Of a stretch of DNA of 10,655 nt, positions 1 to 6,466 are shown piece after piece. Source of the DNA: Rhodospirillaceae bacterium (GTDB taxonomy: Bacteria; Pseudomonadota; Alphaproteobacteria; Rhodospirillales; Magnetovibrionaceae); the NCBI GenBank assembly GCA_029881835.1, contig JAOULV010000026.1, positions 1 to 10,655 on the forward strand. Reading direction: 5' to 3'. A model generated the notes under the pieces. That model had not been told where the DNA came from. It ran no database searches and saw nothing but the letters and a program-made list of their open reading frames with translations. Position 1 is the first letter of the stretch. Each line of letters begins with the position of its first letter. A program made the translations under genes and the position numbers.

Positions 1-2
1 CC

Positions 3-602
3 AACGGTGCGGTATTTATGGCATTGTTGCAGCCGGGCGATACCATTATGGGGATGAGCCTTGCCGCAGGCGGGCACTTAACCCACGGCGCACCGCCGGC
101 GCAATCTGGTAAATGGTTTAATGCGGTTCAATACGGCGTTCGCCAAGCAGATTGCACAATCGATTTCGACGAAGTTGAAAAGCTTGCTCGCGAACACAAA
201 CCAAAATTAATCATTGCTGGTGGCTCGGCTTATCCGCGCCATATTGATTTTGCCCGTTTTCGCGCCATTGCCGATGAAGTCGGTGCGTACCTTATGGTTG
301 ATATGGCGCATTTTGCCGGTCTGGTGGCGGCCGGGCTTCATCCCAGCCCGGTTCCCATAGCCGATATTACAACCACTACGACCCATAAAACACTGCGTGG
401 TCCGCGCGGCGGAATGGTGCTAACCAATAACGAAGAAATTGCTAAAAAAATAAACTCAGCAGTTTTCCCTGGCCTGCAGGGTGGGCCATTGATGCACGTT
501 ATTGCCGCCAAAGCAGTTGCCTTTGGCGAAGCTCTGACACCGGAATTTAAAGATTATGCCGCTCGCGTAATCAAAAATGCGCAAACACTGGGGCTGAAAT
601 GA
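3..602 (+). CDS. glyA: Serine hydroxymethyltransferase, central part (5' truncated by window, frame broken at 3' end)
   Basis: Serine hydroxymethyltransferase is a cytosolic PLP enzyme that interconverts serine and glycine and loads one-carbon units onto tetrahydrofolate. The frame is open from the left edge (reading N-G-A-V-F before the Met at 18), so the true start and roughly the first 95-100 residues lie outside the window. Visible family motifs are LLQPGDTIMGMSLAAGGHLT, the active-site region VDMAHFAGLVAAGLHP, and TTTTTHKTLRGPRGG, whose Lys at 387-389 is the PLP Schiff-base lysine. The frame stops at TGA 600-602 in the middle of the C-terminal domain. The missing remainder continues in the -1 frame from 599. 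With one base restored near 590-599 the two parts give a single GlyA with normal spacing. Nothing else in the fragment looks degraded, so a recent indel or a sequence error is more likely than an old pseudogene. Confidence 0.93.
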   Translation, partial: NGAVFMALLQPGDTIMGMSLAAGGHLTHGAPPAQSGKWFNAVQYGVRQADCTIDFDEVEKLAREHKPKLIIAGGSAYPRHIDFARFRAIADEVGAYLMVDMAHFAGLVAAGLHPSPVPIADITTTTTHKTLRGPRGGMVLTNNEEIAKKINSAVFPGLQGGPLMHVIAAKAVAFGEALTPEFKDYAARVIKNAQTLGLK

Positions 603-964
603 TAAACGGCGGATACGCCATTACAACCGGTGGTACCGATACCCACCTAATGCTGGTTGACCTTCGTCCCAAGGGGGTAAAAGGCAACGCGGCGGAAAAA
701 TCGCTAGAGCGCGCAGGCATAACCTGCAACAAAAACGGTATTCCGTTTGATACCGAAAAACCGATGGTTACATCTGGCGTGCGTTTGGGCACACCGGCGG
801 CCACCACGCGCGGCTTCGGTGAAGAAGAATTTAAAACCGTTGGCAAGCTTGTCTGTGAAGTGTTGGACGGGCTGGCAATCAACCCCGATGACAATAGTGC
901 CGCCGAAAAATCGGTTGGTGCCAAAGTTGCCGAATTGCTTTCACGGTTTCCAATCTATAACTAA
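599..964 (+). CDS. glyA: Serine hydroxymethyltransferase, C-terminal part (displaced to -1 frame)
   Basis: This is the C-terminal domain of GlyA, in the -1 frame relative to the upstream part. It carries GGYAITTGGTDTHLMLVDLR, then AGITCNKNGIPFD, and then MVTSGVRLGTPAATTRGFGE, whose Arg is the residue that binds the substrate carboxylate in characterised GlyA proteins. The ATG at 599 overlaps the upstream TGA as ATGA. A ribosome could therefore reinitiate here, but an ATG at this point is not a normal GlyA start, and only the GGGG at 590-593 resembles a ribosome binding site. The codons just upstream in this frame (GCT GAA at 593-598) also read naturally as GlyA, which suggests the lost base was in the G run. 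The gene ends 24 bases before nrdR, the usual neighbour in alphaproteobacteria. Identity is certain; whether it is a separate translation product is not. Confidence 0.88.
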   Translation: MINGGYAITTGGTDTHLMLVDLRPKGVKGNAAEKSLERAGITCNKNGIPFDTEKPMVTSGVRLGTPAATTRGFGEEEFKTVGKLVCEVLDGLAINPDDNSAAEKSVGAKVAELLSRFPIYN

Positions 965-988
965 TTTATAAAAGGAATATATAAGGTC

Positions 989-1444
989 ATGCGTTGCCCA
1001 TTTTGCGGAAATCACGATACCCAGGTAAAAGATTCACGTCCGACCGAGGACAATTCTGCCATTAGACGTAGGCGTTATTGCCCGGCATGTGAATCGCGCT
1101 TTACTACGTTTGAGCGCGTGCAGTTGCGTGAACTGATTGTAATAAAGGGCAATGGCGACAAAGTTCCGTTTGACCGGGAAAAAGTAAAACTTTCAATGGA
1201 AATCGCATTGCGCAAGCGCCCGGTTGATCAAGACCGCATAGACCGGATTGTTAATTCGATTCAGCGCCAGCTTGAAACATCGGGTGAAAACGAAATCCCG
1301 ACCAAGGTAATTGGTGAGATGATAATGAATACATTGCGTGAATTGGATCAAATTGCATATGTGCGCTTTGCGTCAGTTTACAAAGACTTCCACGAGGTCA
1401 GGGAATTTAACGAGTTTATCGGTAACCTTAGTGACGACGACTGA
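989..1444 (+). CDS. nrdR: Transcriptional repressor NrdR
   Basis: NrdR represses ribonucleotide reductase genes by binding paired NrdR boxes, with ATP/dATP sensed by its ATP-cone domain. The 151-residue length is normal. The N-terminal zinc ribbon is intact, with Cys3/Cys6 (RCPFCG) and Cys31/Cys34 (YCPACES), followed by the basic segment IRRRRYC. The ATP-cone spans about residues 49-139, starting at VIKGNGDKVPFDREKV. The family ending YVRFASVYKDF is present. The ATG at 989 puts Met directly before RCPFC, as in nearly all family members. Upstream are an AAAGGA at 971-976 (12-base spacing) and an AAGG at 983-986 (2-base spacing), neither ideally placed. The gene follows glyA and its 3' end overlaps the inferred ribD start. 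I saw no NrdR-box pair in the window, so its targets are probably elsewhere. Confidence 0.97.
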   Translation: MRCPFCGNHDTQVKDSRPTEDNSAIRRRRYCPACESRFTTFERVQLRELIVIKGNGDKVPFDREKVKLSMEIALRKRPVDQDRIDRIVNSIQRQLETSGENEIPTKVIGEMIMNTLRELDQIAYVRFASVYKDFHEVREFNEFIGNLSDDD

Positions 1445-2597
1445 ACATTCCGGCACGCAAAAATCTGAAGCAACAGATATTCGCTTTATGCGCGGTGCGC
1501 TGGCATTAGCCAAGCGTGGGTTGGGTAACGTTTGGCCCAATCCGGCGGTGGGGTGCGTAATTGTAAATAATGGCCATGTGGTCGGGCGGGGTTGGACCCA
1601 GCCCGGTGGCCGTCCCCACGCAGAAAGCGAAGCCCTAAAACGTGCGGGCTCTGCCGCCCGTGGGGCAACCGCTTACGTCACGCTGGAGCCATGCGCGCAT
1701 TTTGGCAAAACCCCACCGTGCGCCGATGCATTGCTTAGCGCAGGCATAAAGCGCGCGGTGATTGCAGCCATTGATCCCGATCCCAGAACGGCCGGACAGG
1801 GAATACAAAAATTAAAAGAAGGCGGAATCGATGTATCCGAGGGGGTGCTGGAAAATGATGCCAAAAAAATTAATGCAGGGTTTTTTAACCTGATTAAAAA
1901 CAACAAACCTATTTTTGCGCTAAAGGTTGCGGCATCAAGCGACGGGTGCATTGCCGCAGGACCGGGCAAAAAAACCGATATAACCGGCAGCATAGCAAAA
2001 AACATGGGCCATATGTTGCGCGCAAGCCATGACATGGTTCTGTTTGGTATTGGCACATTGCTTGTTGATGACCCGCAATATACTTGCCGTTTGCCGGGCA
2101 TGGAAAACCAGACACCAATTCGTGCATTACTTGACAGCAATCTTCGCATTCCGCTTGATGCGCGGATTTTACAAACGCTGGATAAAAATGAACTTTGGAT
2201 TTTCTGTTCGCCTAATGCGGACATGAAAAAACAATCAGAACTCGAAGATTTGGGCGTAAAAGTAATAACCGTTGAAAAATTAGACGCAAACGCCAGACCG
2301 GATCTTGGCTGGATTGCATCTTATCTTGGTAAAAACGGCATTTCCCGCGTGCTGGTTGAAGCCGGTAGCAATCTTAATCAGGCGTTCATGGATGCCAAAA
2401 TGGTTGATTGTATCCACTGGTTTGCAAGCCCAATTAAGATTGGCCAAGAACAAGAAGATGGGGCAATTTTGGCATTTAGCGAAAGCGCGTTAGCAAAAGA
2501 TGTGCTAAATGGTAATATTCAGGGCTTTCAAATGACAGATAGGCGTACTTGCGGCGAAGATGCCTATATGGTTTTTGAAAAAAACAAAAAAGGTTGA
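1431..2597 (+). CDS. ribD: Bifunctional pyrimidine deaminase/reductase RibD
   Basis: RibD carries out the second and third steps after GTP ring opening in riboflavin synthesis: deamination of the diaminopyrimidine, then NADPH-dependent reduction of the ribosyl side chain. Using GTG 1431 gives 388 residues. The N-terminal cytidine-deaminase-like domain (about residues 16-155) has zinc ligands His63 and Glu65 in PHAESEAL, plus Cys88 and Cys97 in EPCAHFGKTPPC. The C-terminal reductase domain begins near PIFALKVAASSDG and contains LRASHDMVLFGIGTLLVDDP and VLVEAGSNLNQAF. The open frame reaches back to 1338 inside nrdR. GTG 1431 is preferred because family proteins have only a short lead before FMRGALALAKRG, and it gives a 14-base overlap with nrdR that suggests translational coupling. 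ATG 1488 is an alternative but removes the start of the domain. The gene also overlaps the ribE ribosome binding site. Confidence 0.95.
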   Translation: MTTTEHSGTQKSEATDIRFMRGALALAKRGLGNVWPNPAVGCVIVNNGHVVGRGWTQPGGRPHAESEALKRAGSAARGATAYVTLEPCAHFGKTPPCADALLSAGIKRAVIAAIDPDPRTAGQGIQKLKEGGIDVSEGVLENDAKKINAGFFNLIKNNKPIFALKVAASSDGCIAAGPGKKTDITGSIAKNMGHMLRASHDMVLFGIGTLLVDDPQYTCRLPGMENQTPIRALLDSNLRIPLDARILQTLDKNELWIFCSPNADMKKQSELEDLGVKVITVEKLDANARPDLGWIASYLGKNGISRVLVEAGSNLNQAFMDAKMVDCIHWFASPIKIGQEQEDGAILAFSESALAKDVLNGNIQGFQMTDRRTCGEDAYMVFEKNKKG

Positions 2598-2599
2598 GG
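2596..2599 (+). promoter_or_regulatory. Ribosome binding site deciding the ribE start
   Basis: GAGG lies across the ribD stop codon, 9 bases before the GTG at 2609. It supports the GTG as the ribE start, in preference to the TTG at 2594, which overlaps this site. Its position on the ribD stop implies that ribE translation is coupled to ribD termination. Confidence 0.65.
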
Positions 2600-2608
2600 T
2601 TAAAAACG

Positions 2609-3214
2609 GTGTTCACGGGAATAATAACCGATATCGGCAAGGTAAAAACCGTTAGCAAGGATGCTGACGGCAAAACCATTACCATTGAAACCGGATTAGA
2701 TCTTTCTAAAACCGCAATCGGCGCGTCAATTTCATGTAGTGGCGCATGCATGACGGTGATTGAAAAAAACGCATCATCGTTTACGGTTAATGTTTCGGGT
2801 GAAAGTTTAAGCAAAACCACCATTGGTGAATGGCTCGCAGGGCGCGAAATCAATTTAGAACCAGCCTTAAAGGTTGGCGATGAACTGGGCGGGCACCTGG
2901 TTTCGGGTCACGTTGATGGTTTGGGCTCTGTGGCGATGATTGAGCCAGTTGGCGAGAGCTTAAAGATTGATATCAAGGTTGAGCCCGATTTGGGCCGGTT
3001 TATCGCGCCTAAGGGCTCGGTCAGCATTGATGGGGTGTCGCTGACGGTAAATACGGTTAAAACCGATAAAAACAGCCATATTTTTAGCCTGAACATAATT
3101 CCCCACACGGCGATTGAGACCACCCTTGGAAAACTTTGCGTTGGCGATAAGGTCAATGTGGAAATTGATACGCTGGCGCGTTATGTTGCCCGCCTGCTTG
3201 ATAGCCAAACCTGA
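2609..3214 (+). CDS. ribE: Riboflavin synthase, alpha chain
   Basis: Riboflavin synthase converts two molecules of 6,7-dimethyl-8-ribityllumazine into riboflavin and the pyrimidine that RibH reuses. The GTG at 2609 gives 201 residues beginning MFTGIITDIG, the canonical N-terminus of this family. A longer reading from TTG 2594 would add five residues not found in homologues. The protein is the usual tandem of two lumazine-binding repeats. The first covers about residues 1-90 and includes SCSGACMTV. The second begins around residue 91 with ELGGHLVSGHVDG and contains GSVSIDGVSLTV. The end, LARYVARLL, is also typical. It lies between ribD and the ribB gene. Naming varies: this gene is called ribC in E. 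coli and ribE in many alphaproteobacteria and Bacillus. Confidence 0.96.
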   Translation: MFTGIITDIGKVKTVSKDADGKTITIETGLDLSKTAIGASISCSGACMTVIEKNASSFTVNVSGESLSKTTIGEWLAGREINLEPALKVGDELGGHLVSGHVDGLGSVAMIEPVGESLKIDIKVEPDLGRFIAPKGSVSIDGVSLTVNTVKTDKNSHIFSLNIIPHTAIETTLGKLCVGDKVNVEIDTLARYVARLLDSQT

Positions 3215-3217
3215 CAA

Positions 3218-3237
3218 CAGGCCCGATAGCTGGCCTG
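3218..3237 (+). repeat. Short inverted repeat between ribE and ribB
   Basis: CAGGCC at 3218-3223 and GGCCTG at 3232-3237 form a perfect 6-bp GC-rich stem with an 8-base loop, three bases after the ribE stop. No T run follows (the next bases are A-rich), so this is not an intrinsic terminator. It could be an RNA stability or pausing hairpin. It ends 13 bases before the ribB ribosome binding site. Confidence 0.4.
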
Positions 3238-3250
3238 ATAAATAAAAAAA

Positions 3251-3256
3251 TAAGGA
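3251..3256 (+). promoter_or_regulatory. Ribosome binding site for the TTG-start ribB gene
   Basis: TAAGGA sits 8 bases before the TTG at 3265, a near-ideal distance. This is what supports TTG as the start. The next in-frame ATG falls inside the DDEDRENEGD-containing domain region and would truncate it. Confidence 0.75.
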
Positions 3257-3264
3257 CCGAACAA

Positions 3265-4368
3265 TTGCCTAACCGTGACAAGCTTTCACCCATTGAAGAC
3301 ATAATCGAAGACGCCAGAAATGGGCGCATGTTTGTGCTGGTTGATGATGAAGACCGCGAAAACGAGGGCGACCTTGTAATACCCGCACAAATGGCCACGC
3401 CTGAAGCGGTTAATTTTATGGCTAAATACGGGCGCGGTCTTATTTGTTTGACCCTTACCAGCCAAAGGGTGCGCGAACTTGATATTCCACCCATGGCAAA
3501 AAATAACGACAGCCGTCATTCAACCGCGTTTACGGTTTCAATTGAGGCGCGCGAAGGTATTTCAACTGGCATTTCTGCATCTGATCGGGCACGGACAATT
3601 GCGGTTGCAACCGACCCAACTAAAGGCAAAGTAGATATAGTTTCGCCCGGCCACGTGTTTCCGCTGGAAGCGCGCGATGGTGGTGTTTTGGTTCGTGCCG
3701 GACATACCGAAGCGGCAGTAGATATTGCGCGTTTGGCGGGGCTTAATCCATCTGGCGTGATTTGTGAAATAATGAACGAAGATGGCACCATGGCCAGAAT
3801 GCCTGACCTTATTCCGTTTGCTGAAAAGCATGGCCTTAAAATAGCAACCATTGCCGATCTTATTGCCTTTCGCCTTAAGTATGATCATTTGGTCGAACGT
3901 CAGTCAGAAAGCGATTTTTCTTCGGTTTATGGTGATGGTTTTAAAAAAATTACCTACAAAAGCTACCCCGATGAATTAATACACACCGCTTTAGTTAAAG
4001 GCGACGTAACATCCGCCAGCCCGGTTTTGGTTCGCATGCATGCGCTGGATATAGCCAGCGATGTGTTAGGCGATGCAAAATCTGGCAAAGCCGGAACGTT
4101 AGCGGCGTCAATTAAAGCCATATCGGATGAGGGCAGGGGCGTGGTTGTGGTACTGCAACCGGGTGGTTATAAAATGACTGCGTCGGTTGATGGCGGCGAT
4201 AGCAAAACCAGCGAACAGTTGCGCAGTTATGGTGTTGGCGCGCAGATACTGATGGATTTAGGTATTCACGAAATGGAGCTTCTTTCCAACACCGAACGAA
4301 CCATTGTCGGCCTAGAAGGTTATGGATTAAAAGTTGCGGGGCGCAGGGCAATTCCTGAAAACACCTGA
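3265..4368 (+). CDS. ribB: 3,4-dihydroxy-2-butanone 4-phosphate synthase with degenerate GTP cyclohydrolase II domain (RibBX type)
   Basis: Residues 1-205 or so are a complete RibB domain, which turns ribulose 5-phosphate into the four-carbon unit used by RibH. It shows DDEDRENEGDL (Arg31, Glu32, Asp36), RAGHTEAAVD and GVICEIMNEDGTMAR. Residues about 215-367 align with GTP cyclohydrolase II (RibA), ending GVGAQILMDLG and IVGLEGYGL. This half lacks the zinc site: the ligand cysteines correspond to Asp262, Ser273 and Lys275, and the RQEGRGIGL-like loop reads QPGGYKMTA. The segment after it is also shortened. By family knowledge this matches the RibBX variant described in Proteobacteria, in which the RibA-like part is not a functional cyclohydrolase. 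Many pipelines will call it ribBA or ribA. The TTG start is set by a good ribosome binding site. It lies 50 bases after ribE and 23 bases before ribH. Confidence 0.93.
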   Translation: MPNRDKLSPIEDIIEDARNGRMFVLVDDEDRENEGDLVIPAQMATPEAVNFMAKYGRGLICLTLTSQRVRELDIPPMAKNNDSRHSTAFTVSIEAREGISTGISASDRARTIAVATDPTKGKVDIVSPGHVFPLEARDGGVLVRAGHTEAAVDIARLAGLNPSGVICEIMNEDGTMARMPDLIPFAEKHGLKIATIADLIAFRLKYDHLVERQSESDFSSVYGDGFKKITYKSYPDELIHTALVKGDVTSASPVLVRMHALDIASDVLGDAKSGKAGTLAASIKAISDEGRGVVVVLQPGGYKMTASVDGGDSKTSEQLRSYGVGAQILMDLGIHEMELLSNTERTIVGLEGYGLKVAGRRAIPENT

Positions 4369-4377
4369 AAAAAATTT

Positions 4378-4383
4378 AAGGAG
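4378..4383 (+). promoter_or_regulatory. Strong ribosome binding site of ribH
   Basis: AAGGAG, eight bases before the ATG at 4392, is the best Shine-Dalgarno sequence in the rib run. The preceding rib genes use GTG, GTG and TTG starts, so ribH is likely translated more strongly. That would fit lumazine synthase being made in excess, as its oligomeric shell requires many copies. Confidence 0.75.
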
Positions 4384-4391
4384 AAAAAATA

Positions 4392-4826
4392 ATGACAAAG
4401 GTGCTTGTGGTTCAGGCCCGCTTTTATGAACAAATTGCCGATGAATTGGTTTCGGGCGCAAGCAAGGCGTTGAAATCAGCCCGCGTTGATTTTGATATAA
4501 TGGAAGTCCCCGGTGCGTTTGAAATCCCCGGCGCAATTTCCATTGCCGCTGAATCCGGTATTTATGATGGGTTTGTCGCCCTTGGCTGTGTCATTCGCGG
4601 CGAAACAACCCATTATGATTATGTCGCAGGTGAAAGTGCGCGCGCGTTGATGGATTTATCATTAGAGGGCGTTGCTTTGGGCAATGGTATTTTGACCGTT
4701 GAAAATAGCGAACAAGCAATGACCCGCGCCCAAGTTGACAAAAAAAACAAAGGTGCCGATGCCGCCAATGCGTGCCTGCGCATGATTGAAGTTCGCAACC
4801 AATTATTGGCTGACCTTGACGAATGA
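4392..4826 (+). CDS. ribH: 6,7-dimethyl-8-ribityllumazine synthase
   Basis: Lumazine synthase condenses the pyrimidine from the RibD branch with the four-carbon unit from RibB, making the substrate of RibE. The protein has 144 residues, near the usual 150-160. Family motifs are Phe11 in ARFYEQIADEL (the aromatic that stacks on the pyrimidine), EVPGAFEIPGAI at residues 38-49, and ALGCVIRGETTHYDYVA with the catalytic-site His74. GNGILTVENSEQAMTRA follows. ATG 4392 has a strong ribosome binding site. Its stop codon overlaps the nusB ATG in the arrangement ATGA, so the two are probably translationally coupled. Proteins of this family form pentamers or 60-subunit shells; which form applies here cannot be read from the sequence. 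Confidence 0.97.
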   Translation: MTKVLVVQARFYEQIADELVSGASKALKSARVDFDIMEVPGAFEIPGAISIAAESGIYDGFVALGCVIRGETTHYDYVAGESARALMDLSLEGVALGNGILTVENSEQAMTRAQVDKKNKGADAANACLRMIEVRNQLLADLDE

Positions 4827-5317
4827 CAACTGAACAAACCAACAAAAAGGTCGGGTTTGATCCGCGCAAGCGATCAGCCGCCAGGCTTGCAGCCGTGCAG
4901 GCATTGTATGAAATTGAAATATCGGGCGCCGAAGTTGACCCGGTGGTGCAGGATTTTTTGGCCAAACGCTGGGCCCAACCGGCCATCAATGAAGACGGCA
5001 ACGAAGTTGAATTAACCGAATTCGACAGCGCCTTTTTCAGTGAAATTGTTAAAGGGGTGCGAACCAATTATTCATCCTTGGATGAAATGATTGAAGGCAC
5101 GTTACAAAACGAATGGACATTAGCGCGAATTGAAACACTGTTAAAATGTATGTTGCGTGCCGGCATATATGAACTGGCGCATCATGCAGATACACCAAAA
5201 GGCGTGATCATCAATGAATACATGGATGTAGCAAACGCATTTTTTACCGAAGGCGAGCCGAAGATGCTCAACGGTATTTTGGATAAACTGGGCAAAGTTC
5301 TTCGCGAACCGGATTAG
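4823..5317 (+). CDS. nusB: Transcription antitermination factor NusB
   Basis: NusB with NusE (ribosomal protein S10) binds boxA RNA and keeps RNA polymerase processive on rRNA operons. The 164 residues are all-helical in character. The N-terminal RKRSAARLAAVQALYEIEIS is the usual start of the fold, and the family C-terminal part ARIETLLKCMLRAGIYEL, then PKGVIINEYMDVANAFF, then MLNGILDKLGKVLR is complete. The start overlaps the ribH stop as ATGA. The ribH-nusB pairing is widespread in bacteria, and thiL follows after 4 bases. An acidic insertion around residues 52-64 (INEDGNEVELTEF) is slightly longer than in short homologues but not unusual in alphaproteobacteria. Confidence 0.96.
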   Translation: MTTEQTNKKVGFDPRKRSAARLAAVQALYEIEISGAEVDPVVQDFLAKRWAQPAINEDGNEVELTEFDSAFFSEIVKGVRTNYSSLDEMIEGTLQNEWTLARIETLLKCMLRAGIYELAHHADTPKGVIINEYMDVANAFFTEGEPKMLNGILDKLGKVLREPD

Positions 5318-5321
5318 ACCC

Positions 5322-6350
5322 ATGGACACAAAAAAACCTTTTGCAAGTAAAATTGGCGAATTTGATTTAATCGCCAAATACTTTGCGCCGTTAGCGGCTA
5401 AATGCGATGGCGCCCTTTCACTGCTTGATGATGGTGCTGTTTTAGATATCCCAACTGACGAAAGTGTGGTCGTAACCGCCGATTGCCTGCTTGAGGGGGT
5501 GCATTTTCTTTCTGATACATCACCCAAATACATCGCGACCCGCGCGCTTGGCGCCAATTTATCTGACCTTGCGGCAATGGGGGCAATCCCTAGATGGATA
5601 TTTCTCAGCCTGCAGTTGCCCACAAACCAAAATGAACAATGGGTATCGCAGTTTGCCACAGCGCTTGGGCAAATGATGGAAGAATACGGGGTATCGCTTG
5701 CGGGCGGTGATACGGTTTCAACCACAGGTGGCGCAGGCATCACCATAACCGCCATTGGCAGTATAAAAAAAGGTTCGGCCCTAAAACGTTCAGGGGCAAA
5801 ACCGGGCGATGAAATATGGGTCAGCGGAACCCTTGGCGATGCTGATTTGGGTCTTGGACTTTTAAAAAAGATTCACAGCGCCAACAGCAAAGATAACGAA
5901 AGTGTAAATTATTTAATCAATCGCCATTATTGCCCTGAACCCAGGATCAAACTTGGCAAAATGCTTAGCCAAAATGCCATTGCAAGCGCGTGCATTGATA
6001 TATCGGATGGGTTACTTGCCGACCTTGGGCATATTTGTACGGCATCAAATGTTTGTGCGACTATTAACCTTGGCGACATACCGCTTTCGAACGCGGCAAA
6101 AAAACTGTTTGCCGGAAATATGGACACAGCACAAAAGTCGGCCCTTAGTGGGGGCGATGATTATGAGCTTTTATTTTGTTCAAGCCCAAAAAATTCAGAA
6201 AAAATTGCCAATCTGGAAACTAAGCTACCCCTTTGTAAAATAGGTATAATTGGTGAAAAATCATCAAGTGACGCGCAAGGCGTTAAATTAATAGGTCTGG
6301 ATGGCAATGAAATGACCATCCAGAACCGTGGTTGGGAACACCTGAAATAA
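5322..6350 (+). CDS. thiL: Thiamine-monophosphate kinase ThiL
   Basis: ThiL phosphorylates thiamine monophosphate to thiamine diphosphate, the active cofactor, using ATP. It belongs to the PurM-like fold family. The 342-residue length is normal. Motifs in order are IGEFDLIAKYFAPLA (residues 11-25), the Mg/ATP-binding LLDDGAVL (34-41), TADCLLEGVHF (52-62) and NLSDLAAMGA. These are followed by LAGGDTVSTTGG, GDEIWVSGTLGDADLGL, CIDISDGLLADLGHI and ALSGGDDYELLF. All acidic metal-binding positions that can be recognised are present. The ATG at 5322 is 4 bases after the nusB stop. There is no obvious Shine-Dalgarno sequence, so translation probably depends on coupling to nusB. It is the last gene of the run, with a possible terminator about 65 bases downstream. 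Confidence 0.97.
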   Translation: MDTKKPFASKIGEFDLIAKYFAPLAAKCDGALSLLDDGAVLDIPTDESVVVTADCLLEGVHFLSDTSPKYIATRALGANLSDLAAMGAIPRWIFLSLQLPTNQNEQWVSQFATALGQMMEEYGVSLAGGDTVSTTGGAGITITAIGSIKKGSALKRSGAKPGDEIWVSGTLGDADLGLGLLKKIHSANSKDNESVNYLINRHYCPEPRIKLGKMLSQNAIASACIDISDGLLADLGHICTASNVCATINLGDIPLSNAAKKLFAGNMDTAQKSALSGGDDYELLFCSSPKNSEKIANLETKLPLCKIGIIGEKSSSDAQGVKLIGLDGNEMTIQNRGWEHLK

Positions 6351-6381
6351 CAAATATTGCGTGGTGTTCTATAAACAAAAG

Positions 6382-6405
6382 TTTGGTTATAATGGCGTAA
6401 CCAAA
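6382..6405 (+). repeat. Inverted repeat downstream of thiL
   Basis: TTTGGTTA at 6382-6389 and TAACCAAA at 6398-6405 are a perfect 8-bp inverted repeat around the 8-base loop TAATGGCG. No T run follows. It overlaps a TATAAT at 6388-6393, so it could equally be an operator over a weak promoter or a 3'-end hairpin of the thiL message. Only the symmetry is certain. Confidence 0.5.
6388..6393 (+). promoter_or_regulatory. Possible -10 element before the FliL-like gene
   Basis: TATAAT matches the sigma-70 -10 consensus exactly. A 17-base spacer would place the -35 element at 6365-6370 (TGTTCT), which is a poor match. The putative transcript would pass through the hairpin and T run at 6414-6451 before reaching the ATG at 6467. 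The match may be chance in AT-rich DNA. Confidence 0.25.
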
Positions 6406-6413
6406 TAAATAAC

Positions 6414-6451
6414 GCCTTTCGTTTCTAATGTTACGAAGGGGCAATTTTTTT
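6414..6451 (+). terminator. Probable intrinsic terminator of the rib-nusB-thiL run
   Basis: CCTTTCGT at 6415-6422 pairs with ACGAAGGG at 6433-6440, with one G-U pair and a 10-base loop. G6414 can add a pair to C6442 if one base is bulged. After a short spacer comes a run of seven T at 6445-6451. The 2-3 base gap between stem and T run makes it weaker than an ideal terminator, so partial read-through into the next gene is possible. Confidence 0.5.
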
Positions 6452-6466
6452 ATAAATGGAATTATT

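Noticed and set aside
571..924. Minus-strand open frame opposite the glyA 3' part
   Set aside because: It is antisense to clear GlyA coding sequence, is low-complexity in Ser/Pro/Val and matches no family I know.
1673..2224. Long minus-strand open frame opposite ribD
   Set aside because: It lies wholly within a well-supported RibD gene in antisense, with no recognisable domain and no ribosome binding site context.
2594..2608. TTG 2594 as ribE start
   Set aside because: It overlaps the GAGG ribosome binding site and adds five residues before the canonical MFTGII start at GTG 2609.
3215..3264. FMN riboswitch between rib genes
   Set aside because: The gap is only 50 bases and holds one 6-bp stem, far too little for the FMN (RFN) element. 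No other rib intergenic space is large enough, and none of its conserved boxes was seen.
5141..5755. 204-residue minus-strand open frame across the nusB-thiL junction
   Set aside because: Both plus-strand genes here are certain by motif. The antisense product has no family pattern.
6428..6466. ATG 6428 as start of the FliL-like gene
   Set aside because: This ATG lies in the loop of the probable terminator, has no ribosome binding site, and puts 13 polar residues ahead of the membrane helix.
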